Under the pieces are notes generated by a model, which ran no database searches, was not told where the DNA came from, and saw only the letters and a list, made by a program, of their open reading frames with translations. The translations under genes were made by a program, and so were the position numbers. Positions 27,400-36,493 of a DNA stretch of 64,000 bases are shown piece by piece (positions within the stretch are counted from its first letter, which is position 1; each line of letters opens with the position of its first letter). This DNA comes from Enoplolaimus lenunculus (taxonomy: Eukaryota > Nematoda > Enoplea > Enoplida > Thoracostomopsidae), in NCBI GenBank assembly GCA_030248215.1, contig JASANG010000235.1, positions 62,001 to 126,000 on the forward strand. The letters are read 5' to 3'.

Positions 27400-27977
27400 T
27401 TAAATACGTATAGTGAGTTGATTTTAACTCAGAATGAGTTGAATCCACTCAAAGGTCTAAGCTGAACGGCGGATCGGGGGGGGACGGAGGGTGCGCATCC
27501 CCCCACCAGCTGCTGAGTGTAAATTTTTTCCGGGTTAAAATCAAACTTAAATGCAACTTTTAGTTCCAATATCTTGAGATTTCACAGTTCTGAAGGCCAG
27601 CACTACTAATTTTCTATGTGCTCTGACCATTTTCTAAGGCACGGCGCGGTCTGTGTTTAAATATATATGCATATATAAGGGCGGATCCACCCGAAATGGG
27701 ATATGGGTCAGCCTACCGGCGTAACTTGTGGCTGTTTTATATGAGTAAAAATATATATGAAAATGTGCCAAAACTTAACATTTTGAACTTGTGCATCCCC
27801 CACCAGGAATTTCTGGATCCGCCACTGTCTGAGCTCTGAATTAGGTCTTTCGGGACTTCCAAGAGTTAAATCAGCACACAGTGACTTAGATATAGTGTTA
27901 TTAACTCAGAAATATCAGGAAACGTATAACTAGTTCTCTCTCTTAGTTGATTAATCAACTAAATTAGTATTTACAGT
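27400..27977. mobile_element. MITE family B copy split by a hAT-type insertion
   Basis: The family-B body runs 27400-27473 and resumes at 27828, ending AATTAGTATTTACAGT. The gap is exactly the element at 27474-27827. Confidence 0.7.
27474..27827. mobile_element. hAT-type element, GGCGGATCC ends, inside MITE B
   Basis: Ends are GGCGGATC (left) and GGATCCGCCACTG (right), with GCATCCCCCCACCAG repeated inversely inside both. The flanks TCTAAGCT (27466-27473) and TCTGAGCT (27828-27835) match at 7 of 8 positions, the hAT duplication length. CAGTGGCGGATCC ends are known from non-autonomous hAT elements of many animals. Confidence 0.7.
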
Positions 27978-28220
27978 CTAAAAGACTTGTATCTGTAATG
28001 CACATGCAAATGCGACGTTGATTTTGGTTGCATGATATTCGACCGGTTTAACAGTTGCGTTGGATCTGGCAAATTGATCATTTTACCTTTATGTTAAAAC
28101 AGACTGACACTTCTTGATACACAAAGTAGGTAACTGTAAACGCTGTAAGGCCGCAACAAAACCTTTTTTCCTGACTCAATTTACACAATTTAAAATAGTT
28201 GACGTATTTTAACCAGTTTC

Positions 28221-28280
28221 GGACTCAAAATGGAGACCCACGACTCTTATTACCTCCCTCTCTTGTTCGGTTCACTACAG
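28221..28280 (+). mobile_element. MITE family A, right 60 bp only
   Basis: GGACTCAAAATGGAGACCC leading to GTTCGGTTCACTACAG and TA. It is a truncated copy. Confidence 0.75.
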
Positions 28281-28675
28281 TACGGAGAACTTAAAATCTA
28301 AGTTTTATCACACATGATGAAACACACTACATAAATAAAAGCAACGATTTTCTTTCTAATTTCTTACGCCTAAGAATACCATACCTAAACTTAGCTTCAG
28401 CGCAACCTTAAACAGTATACTTCAGGTACTGGTTTAGCATCCCACCCCACAAGTGACGAACCTGAGACTAATTCTGCACCTGAGACAATTAAGCTTGCGC
28501 CTTAGGCTTTTGCCTAAGCCTGTGACTAAACCTAACCATATGATAATGTAACAACATAAACACTGTGGGAGTAACTTTCGCCTTCTATTAAAAATAACAC
28601 ATTGCATGGGTAAGTAAGCAAATACTATGAAACTTATCATAAAAACCGCTCAATGTATTTTCATGCACGTTTCAG

Positions 28676-29530
28676 AACTACAACGTGCCGGAAAAATCTA
28701 CAAACCAGGCCTAGTGCAACCACACACCGTAATATTCCCTGCCCCACCCACGTCAACTATCCCAACATCAAAAACGCGACGCAAACAAGGCAACACAGTT
28801 GAACCGGCTGAATATCATTCAAATCAACGTCGCATTTCCGCCGAAATCGGCTCAAACAAACTTCAACCAACCGCAGAAACTTCAGCTACATCAGAAACTA
28901 CAGCCCTCGAAAGGTTATTTACGTCTGAACTCCGGCGGACTAGTCTTGCCACTGGACATAGTAGTAAATCAGTACTAAACAGATTCAGCACTCGAAATTT
29001 CGGCTTCAACCGCCAATCATCATCGACAAGTGTATCGCCATCGCTGCGTATTAGCCAATCAAATTTAGCCACGCCAACCACTATCACAACACCTCCAACC
29101 ATCAACTTCCGGCACATTCCGGAACCACCGATTACCCAAGCACCATTTGGCGCAATAAGACCACCATCATTAAGTAGTGATATTTCAGACGATACCGGAA
29201 CAGCAGTAGCTGGCAAATCTCCAAGTAAATCCCGACAAAATTTTTCTCGTCGGACGGGTCCTCTAGGCAGTCCAATCAGGCCGAGGTTACCGCGGCCTTC
29301 AAAACGATTTCAACCGATGTGGCATTGTCGTGAACGCCGTTGCAACGCGTGTTTTACGTCTGCTGAGTGCATGTCGGAACGATCAATGGGTGCGCTGATT
29401 GTACGCAGTTATACAACGTGTTGTCGACTATGTCGAATTTGTTAAAAATGAAGAAGTGTGTATTAATACACAGTGGGTATTGACTGTGCTGGAATCGTGT
29501 CAAAAATACAGAACACTTTTCATGGTTTGA
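28676..29530 (+). pseudogene. Disabled host gene fragment, Ser/Thr/Pro-rich then helical domain
   Basis: A splice-acceptor-like CATGCACGTTTCAG precedes a long open frame of about 190 codons. This is rich in Ser, Thr and Pro (TSTIPTSKTRR, SSKSVLNRFSTRNFGFN, SLSSDISDDTGTAVAG). Near 29240 the coding pattern moves to another frame (SRQSNQAEVTAAFKTISTDV). Near 29328 it moves again (VNAVATRVLRLLSACRNDQ), then meets an in-frame TGA at about 29396. The same frame continues with YAVIQRVVDYVEFVKNEE and VLTVLESCQKYRTLF to TGA at 29528. Two frameshifts and one stop break an otherwise protein-like sequence, probably an adaptor or scaffold protein with a disordered region before a helical domain. I do not recognise the family. 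No tiny intron restores the phase; read or assembly errors could explain the shifts but less easily the stop. AATAAA occurs at about 29597. Confidence 0.5.
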
Positions 29531-29814
29531 AAAAGCGTTTATATATTGATGCTAAAATAGCATTTCGACAAATGCTTTTAGGAATCGTACCAAAAATAAA
29601 ATAAAGTTTAAGCTGCCATCGGTGTTACTTGTTTCTAAATACGGTTTCACATACATTCCGAGCTTGAAAAATGGGCTGCTGTTGAAATTGTATATAAATT
29701 CATGCAGAAAAATGTTTAATCAGCACACTTTTAAATACTGGCTATTTTTGACACGAAAAGTGTGTCAACAAAATGTACTGTTCGACACGGGCATACTCAT
29801 AGAAGAGAGGCGTC

Positions 29815-29970
29815 ATAACAATAGTACAAGCATAGTCCTAAGCCTAAGGCTAAGCGTAAGAAGGAGCTTAGACTTATTTAAGCTTAAGCAAAAAAATAGT
29901 CTAAAGCTTTTAAGCTTACTCTACTGTAGTCCGGCAGGAAAACATTCCGCCGATATTTACATGGGTCTCA
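29815..29970 (-). mobile_element. Family-T MITE, worn copy
   Basis: Core CCTAAGCCTAAGGCTAAGCG, then TAGTCTAAAGCTTTTAAGC and CCGATATTTACATGGG. It shares the interior with the complete copy at 39339. Confidence 0.6.
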
Positions 29971-30029
29971 TGTTTATACTGATGTAAACTATACTTTTGA
30001 TCTATCGTTCTATGTTAATTTCTTGCGTA

Positions 30030-30369
30030 CTGTAGTAACCCGAATAAGCGGGGACGGATATTTATTTGGCCTCTCTAGACGATACGCCGCTCCTGTTATT
30101 CGGGTACGGAATATTTATTTTTAACCCACACTCCGCCACCCTTCGTTACTGATATATGTATTGCAACAATACGTTGAATTAAACGTTCATTTGTCTTGTA
30201 TCAAAAGCTTCAGCGATGATGCATGGTTATACTTGATACTGTACTTTCAAAACTTAAACTTTCGTACTCAACTGTATTCGGTCATGGAGTGATTCACTAC
30301 AATTTAGGATAATTGACATTTACGGATTTTAATTAGGGTTTAGGGACTGTATCCGCTTACGGACTCTTA
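30030..30369 (+). mobile_element. MITE family A, right end replaced by a SINE
   Basis: It begins CTGTAGTAACCCGAATAAG after TA and follows the family body to CTTACGGACTCTTA. There the match stops and the tRNA-like repeat begins. Confidence 0.8.
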
Positions 30370-30600
30370 GGGGCGCGCACTCCTAAACGCTTTTATAGAG
30401 CGTTTGTTCAAGCGCACAGTTGTGTATTAACCCTTTCTCACATGAATATTTTCTATTTCTCCTGAGACCTACTTTTATGCAAGGATTCGAACTCTAGTGA
30501 CTCGAGTGGGAGGCGTATACCATCACCACTCAGCTATAGGAGCTTGACACTCGAGCCCGAGGGGGCTCTCACGCCTTGTGGTGATTTTGTACTATGTATA
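30370..30600 (-). mobile_element. tRNA-derived SINE, minus strand
   Basis: On the minus strand, TAGCTGAGTGGTGATGG resembles a Pol III A box and GAGTTCGAATCC (plus strand 30484-30495) is a near-perfect B box. The tRNA fold is not intact, so this is a SINE head rather than a tRNA gene. Confidence 0.6.
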
Positions 30601-30806
30601 CGTGTTGCAATTGTTAAACACGGTGCGATATATACTATTTAACGAAAATACAGTGCGCTGAGTTGCCTACAGGCAACTCAATTTGAGAAGGGGTTATGGA
30701 TAGTAAACTGAAAATTTTTCGCTTAAAGTAAAATTTAACCTTTGTTTAGGCACCTTTTTTCCAGTTTAGAGAATTAACTAACAAGCAACGTATTCAACAG
30801 TTTATC

Positions 30807-31140
30807 CAGGGTGCAACCAGAGATCTGCCTCGGGCTCTGACAGAAAATACACCTCTGGCTTAGGTAGAATTTTTGCCGGAGGTTCCGGCATTTCGGTAAT
30901 GAAATTTTGCATAGTTTTACAAAATTTATCTATTTGATATGCGTTAAAAGTTTTAACTTTTGGAACAATTCTGAAGAGCTGCCGAGATCTCGTAAAAAAT
31001 AGGCGTAAAACTAAACAATTTAACATCATATTACAGATATTTGCTACAATTAACAAATTAAACACCATTTTAACTGCCTAATTTCACCTCACCTAAGACC
31101 GGCTTCACCTCTGCCTCCGGTAAGCTTTGTTGTAATCCGG
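30807..31140 (+). mobile_element. hAT-type MITE H copy
   Basis: It begins CAGGGTGCAACCAGAG and has the full family body; the right end is worn (CTGCCTCCGGTAAGC...). The minus-strand frame at 30802-31068 is an artefact. Confidence 0.75.
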
Positions 31141-31272
31141 CTTCTTTGTTTTTTACTTGAGCTGGCACACAGTTTTAAATATACTATCATTTTCACCGAT
31201 TAAAACAGGACAAACTCGTCATTCGGGATAATCCCGCTCCTCGAAGTTTATGCGCCCGTTGCAAAATACCTA

Positions 31273-31713
31273 CTGTATTGAACCGAATAAGAGGATGGGG
31301 GTAATAAGAGGGGGGCAATTTGGGTCCGAATCAATAGGAGTCCGTATCCCTAACAAGAGTCCGTAAGCGGATAGTCCTTAAACCCTAATTAGAGTTCATA
31401 AATGTCAATTAACCCTAATTGTAGCACATAAATGGCTCCAGGACCAAATAATTTGAGTTCGAAACTTTAAAGCTTACTTAAATTTTGACAGTACATTCCT
31501 AAGTATAACCTTTTATTATCGCTCAAACTATTGAAACGAGACAAATATACGTTTAATTCAACGGATAGTTGCAGTACCGGATATATATCAGTAACGAAGG
31601 GCGGCGGAGCGTGGGTTAAAAATAAATAACAGTCCGTAACCGAATAACAAGGGGGGTACCCTCTGGAGAGGCCAAATAAATATCAGTCCTCTCTCTTATT
31701 CGGGTCAATACAG
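31273..31713 (-). mobile_element. MITE family A, complete, reverse order
   Basis: CTGTATTGAACCGAATAAG to ATTCGGGTCAATACAG, 441 bp, with TA at 31271-31272 and 31714-31715. Both ends carry the same change (ATTGAACC/GGTCAAT), so the inverted ends were probably matched in its source copy. Confidence 0.9.
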
Positions 31714-31846
31714 TAGGTGGCCCATGTTACTATAAAGGCCGTCCCAATTTCCCGGGACACAAATATACCCGGAGTGCACACTTATGCGCTCCTGTTAACA
31801 TATGCAGAGGCAGATATTTACGTAGGATATATATACATATATATAA

Positions 31847-32830
31847 ACATATACCAGTCGTAGTGGGACTACATTTATTGAGCGAAGCTTGAACGCACGT
31901 AAGCAACTAAGGTAATATGCAAATTAGTTGTTAGCTAACTATTCATTTATCGGTTTTGGAGGTTTGTAAGCAATTTTCTCAGATTCCTGGCACCCAAAAA
32001 CCCTTCAGCCACTCTCATAATTTTTGGAATAATTTAAAAAGTCCTAATTTTGTTTTGTCAATTAAGCTAATATGCAAATTAGTTATTAGCTATCTATTCA
32101 ATTATCGGTTTTGGAGGTTTGTAAACAATTTATTCACATTCTTCGCGCCCAAAAAACTTCAGTAAACCCTAATAATTATTGAAATAATTTAAAAAGTCCT
32201 AGTTTTGTCTTGTCAATTAAGCTAAGATGCAAGTTAGCTATTAGCTAACATTCAATTATCGATTTTGGATGTTTGTAAACCATTTATTCAAATTTCTCGC
32301 ACCAAAAAACCCTTTAGTGCTGAAATTATATTGCTTTTAACCTTAATAATTAGTGAAATATTGTAAAAAGTCCTAATTTAGGCTTATAAACTATGCTAAT
32401 ATGCAAATAATCTATTAGCTAACTGCTCAATTATCGGTTTTGGAGGTTTGTAAACAGTCTACGCAGATTCCTCGCACCCAAAAACCCTTTAATGCTACAA
32501 TTAGATTGCTTCTAACTGTAATAATTAGTGAAATATTGTGGAAAGTCCTAATTTAAGCATAATTAATTATGCAAATTAGCCTGTAGCTAATAAACGGTTT
32601 AAAATTTTAAAACCCCAACGCGAGGTTAACACCCCAGGATAATTGGCTTTCAAACAAAAAAAGTTTATCAAAATCGGTTCAGCCGTTCCTGAGATTCTTT
32701 TCGGACGGACAGACGGACGGACGGACATCCACCTTTCGACACCCAAGTACAAAACATAAAACGCTTGGCGAAACTCCGAGCTTATCTTTTAGTTTAAGAG
32801 TAACCTCATTTAATTTTTTAAAAACAACAA
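31847..32830 (+). mobile_element. Second copy of the ~170-bp tandem-repeat element
   Basis: Same head (ACCAGTCGTAGTGGGACTAC, ATTGAGCGAAGC), five tandem units with cores near 31915, 32070, 32226, 32399 and 32567, and the same tail (CAAAATCGGTTCAGCC, GACGGACGGACGG). Compared with the copy at 4727 it lacks the hairpin, jumping from CTCCGAGCTT straight to ATCTTTTAGTTTAAGAG. The shared tail ends near AACAACAAAGCTCTTTTG. Confidence 0.7.
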
Positions 32831-32837
32831 CAAAGCT

Positions 32838-33025
32838 CTTTTGTGTCCCAACTGTCCCAAGTGGCCAACTCTCCCATCTGTCCCGTTTGTCCCAACTGTC
32901 CCATCTGTCCTATCTGTCCCAACTGTGCCATCTGTCCCAAGTGTCCGAACTGTTCCATCTGTCCCATGTGTCCCAAGTGTCCGAACTGTTCCATCTGTCC
33001 CACTGTCTCATCTGTCCCTCTGTCC
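32838..33025 (+). repeat. TGTCCC minisatellite
   Basis: About 20 degenerate 9-bp units of the TGTCCCAAC/TGTCCCATC type. It yields mutually exclusive reading frames with CPNCPI-like repeats on the plus strand and GQMEQFGHLG-like repeats on the minus strand. I do not regard these as genes. Confidence 0.9.
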
Positions 33026-33468
33026 CAATTTTATTTTTTGAGTGTACTCCTGGTACATTGCTGTCCCGGGAAAATGGGACGGGTACTCCTGGTATATTTC
33101 TGTCCCGGGAAAATGGGTCGGCATTTAAAATAACATTGGCCCAGTAGGTTATAGAATGTGATTTTTATACCATTATAGCTCGTGGTACGCGGAGTACGTG
33201 GTGTGCTTTTTTCCTGCACGTAGCTATATTTTGAAATATTATACACAAATTTTGGGCAAACTCGACACATCAAGAATTTTAGACAACTAGGACATCCATT
33301 TGTATCTCATTTGTTTTTTCTGAAAAGTTCCATAAATTTTCGTTTACCTACGCTTGTACATAAACCAAAGTTCATTTCATTTTCTATTATTCCGTTTAAA
33401 ATATTTTTTCTTTATATATTCTATTTTGATATATAGATCTATAAAAACCTTACCTGTAAATTCGAATG
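33026..33468. other. Intergenic DNA, no gene seen
   Basis: A direct duplication (GTACTCCTGGTA...CTGTCCCGGGAAAATGGG) lies at 33042-33118. Otherwise nothing recognisable. Confidence 0.4.
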
Positions 33469-33666
33469 GTTAAGGGTAAAGCCGACAATCTCCCGGGCAA
33501 TCTCGACCAGTCAGGAGTACATTCACAGCACTTTTACGCCAAAAATTTGGCTGCTTTAACGAGTTTTATGGATGATATTCAATAAATAGCATCTGTTATC
33601 GCGCAAGAATCCATCAACAGCATTAACCATAAGATTATTGTCGCCAAAACTTTAGTTAGAATTTAA
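33469..33666 (+). CDS. Short coding-like frame interrupted by one stop
   Basis: ATG at 33469 opens 39 codons (MVKGKADNLPGNLDQSGVHS..., NLAALTSFMDDIQ) to TAA. The same frame continues for another 26 codons with a similar helical character (SVIAQESINSINHKIIVAKT) to a second TAA. Composition looks coding and the stretch is outside known repeats. I do not recognise it. It may be a small pseudogene, a short ORF with a decayed extension, or chance. Confidence 0.25.
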
Positions 33667-33835
33667 ATTCTACTGTTTTATCACAATTTTAAGTTTTGAT
33701 AATTTCACTGCTGTTTTGAGTCTTTTTACTACTTAGCAAGTAAAACATGTTTGACTTAGTAAAACGGTGTTTCATAATGACGCGCATGAAATAAGTTGTC
33801 GCAGTGTTTTAAATTCATGACACAGACCACGACAG

Positions 33836-34320
33836 CAGGGAACACCCGGAGGTCTGCCTACCAGGGTACAACCGGTGTGCCTCCGCCTCCGGCAGAAAAT
33901 CGGCATCCGGCTCTTACTCCGGTAGAATTTTTACCGGAGGTTCCTACAATTTAGCGCGTTTCGTTTTACTTTTGTCACAATTTTCAGGAAAAAATTTCCG
34001 AAATTTGGCAAAAAATTAGCGTAAACCAAACAACTTAACAACGTACCGCAGATATTGGCTAAAAATTAACTGGTTAACCACCATTTTTACAACCTCATTT
34101 CACCTCACCTCCAGCTCCGGCAGGTTTCGGTGACGTCCGGCTCCGGAAGGTTTCGTTGACCTCCGCCTCCGGTATTTTTCACCTCCGGTTGCACCCTGCT
34201 GCCTACGGCTCCGGCAGTAAATCCTGGCTTCGGCTCCGGTAGAATTTTTGCCGGAGGTTCCGACAATTTCGGTATTAAAATTTTTCATAGTTTTGCAAAA
34301 TCTGTTGGAATTTAATTTAC
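33836..34320 (+). mobile_element. hAT-type MITE H, outer copy interrupted by a second H
   Basis: It starts CAGGGAACACCCGGAGGTCT at 33836, breaks at CTGCCTAC, resumes at 34199 with CTGCCTACGGCTCCGG, and is lost near 34320. Confidence 0.8.
33862..34198 (+). mobile_element. hAT-type MITE H, inner copy
   Basis: CAGGGTACAACCGG to CCTCCGGTTGCACCCTG, 337 bp, with an exact 8-bp duplication CTGCCTAC (33854-33861, 34199-34206). The duplicated bases belong to the outer family member, which proves the order of insertion. Confidence 0.9.
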
Positions 34321-34660
34321 TGTCAACAAAGTTAAATTATATACAAGGAATACAAACCAACATTTCTCGCCACAAAAAGTGACAAATGTCTCGTGAATAT
34401 ATTTTAACGTATATATACGTTAAACCGGATTGCTACGTAAATGTTTGTTAGGATAAGCTAAAATTCTCCATTCAGTAGCTACCAAAGACAAACCCCAATC
34501 ATCATTTAATTAGATACAACATAAAAGAATATGACGAAACATTTAATTTATAATCAATGCTTAACGGATCAATCAAGGTGAAAATACAAAAACACTAAAT
34601 GCAACTGAGTTGATTAACTTATAGAGAATGAAATATTTATTTCTGGTTATTTCTGGTTAA

Positions 34661-35568
34661 GCCCTATTCACACTCTGTAAATATTAGTGAGTTGATTTTA
34701 ATTCAGAATGAGTGGAATCACTTAGTCTGAGTTAGGACTATCAGAACTCAGAATTTTGAGTAGATTCAATTCATTCTGAGTTACCTAATCAACTCATCGA
34801 CAGTCAACTTAACTCAGAGTGAGAATCAACTCAACTCAGAGTGAGTTAATGTTTAACGATATTAATTCAGAAATAACCAACTGGCTAGCTAAATTGATTA
34901 ATCAACTCATAGCAATTTACAGAGCACGTGCAACGTTTTTACATCAAAAACTTGCGAACGCAACTTCACGTGCAAGTATTTTCACTAAACAGCTTTGAAG
35001 TTATTGCAGTTTTAAATAATTCACTAGAATTCATACATAGAATTAAATTCGTACGTGTGTACGCAGTTGCAAGGCACTTGAATTTCTTGCACCTGCATTT
35101 TGATTGGTCAATTCGAAGGATATGTTGTTCAGCGCATCTGAATTGATTCAGACTAGAAATTTTTGTAGCCTACGACGATTGTGACGGGGCTTTATTCTCA
35201 TTTTTAAACACTAAATAGTAAACGCATCGGTATGAAACTGTTTTCAAGTTAATAAATTTTGAATAGGATCTTTTTTACGCGCAGTGTTTCTTGCAGCTGA
35301 AACTGGCAGCTGCACGTTTTTTCAAAAATTCGTTCGAAGAACTTGCAGCTGCAATTTATTCATAATGAATATACGCCAAGGATTAATTCATAGGTATGAA
35401 TAGTCTTGCAAGTCGAATTTGCAGTAGTTTGCAAGTTCTTCGCATTAATTCATGTCAAGATTCATAATGAAAATGTCGTTTACTTGCAAATACTTACAGC
35501 TGCCAGAAACTCGTGCAAGTTGCAGCTGCGAGTTTTCGCTGCAAAAACTTGCACGTGTGAATAGGGCT
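34661..35568. mobile_element. TTAA-flanked TIR element (piggyBac-like), middle of the nest
   Basis: Ends GCCCTATTCACAC and GTGTGAATAGGGC. TTAA occurs at 34657-34660 and 35569-35572. The interior is rich in CTTGCAC, GCAGCTG and TTTTTGC words arranged as a long imperfect palindrome. No transposase frame. A TTAA duplication points to the piggyBac type; this is inference. Confidence 0.7.
34673..34924. mobile_element. MITE family B, innermost copy
   Basis: CTCTGTAAATATTAGTGAG to AGCAATTTACAGAG, 252 bp, flanked by CA on both sides (34671-34672, 34925-34926). Removing it with one CA restores CTATTCACACGTGCAACG, the expected left end of the surrounding element. Confidence 0.85.
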
Positions 35569-35742
35569 TTAACAACAGTAAATATTAACTCACTCTGAGT
35601 ACATTTGATTCCTGGTGAGTTGATTAATTAAGTTATTTAGAATATGTAATTTCGATCAATTCAAAATTCTGAATTCTGAAAGATCTAATTCCAGTGATTC
35701 AACATATTCTGAATTAAAATTAATTCACTGGAAATTACAGTG

Positions 35743-36493
35743 AACTTAGTTCGGCAAAATGATTGAGAACCGGTATTAAAGCACAATAAATATAGCCAAA
35801 TGGCGTTCCTATGACAAAACTACAACAGTGTACAATAGTCATTAATTTTTCAACTGCAGTTTAAACCTAACCCAACTTATCCGAAAGAAACAAACGGGTA
35901 TATGAAACCGTTGGACGACATAGCGTTCAAAAAGTTACACAAAATTTCGATACTGAAATTGTTGCAGCCTCGGACAACAAATTTTACCGAAACCTGATGG
36001 CGATTTGTTGCCGGAACCGAAGCGCAAACCTCTTGTTACATTTCATACTATAACAAACAGCACATACGCAAACGTTTACCAGAAACCCACGGACCGTTTA
36101 TCATCGGCTCTCTTTAGCTCCGGTAAAAATTGTTGAGAAGGCTCTGGCAATTTTGGTAGGTAAATTTTGCACGGTTTTGCAAAATTTATTTGTTTGATGC
36201 GTTTCGTTTTAACTATTTGTAGAATTCTGAAAAAAATTGGCAAGTTTCGTCAAACTTACAGATATTGGCCGCCCGGATATTTGCTAAAATTATCAAATTG
36301 AACATCATTTTAACTACTTAATTTCATCTCACATCAGGCTTCACCTCCGGCTCCGCAAAGTTTTGTTGACCTCCGATTCAAGACACTTTTCTCCCCCGGT
36401 GGAACCCTGATCTACAGTGTAATGCTGGAATGCCCGTGCTCTTCTCTCTCGTGCGTATGTCTCAGTAACTCGAATGTCGCAACCACATCTAGT
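35743..36493. other. Intergenic DNA downstream of SDHAF4
   Basis: About 36080-36409 is a worn hAT-type MITE H (right end GGTGGAACCCTG). The remainder shows no feature. Confidence 0.5.

Larger units (their letters stand above)
34593..35742. mobile_element. MITE family B, outer copy of a three-level nest
   Basis: Left part CACTAAATGCAACTGAGTTG to 34656; right part from about 35573 (GTAAATATTAACTCACTCTG) to AAATTACAGTG at 35742. Everything between is the inserted TTAA-flanked element. Confidence 0.65.

Noticed and set aside
30484-30560. tRNA gene on the minus strand
   Set aside because: A and B boxes are present but the cloverleaf stems do not pair; treated as a SINE head.
32818-33147. Cys/Pro-rich and Gln/Gly-rich frames
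   Set aside because: Degenerate 9-bp TGTCCC repeat, not a protein.
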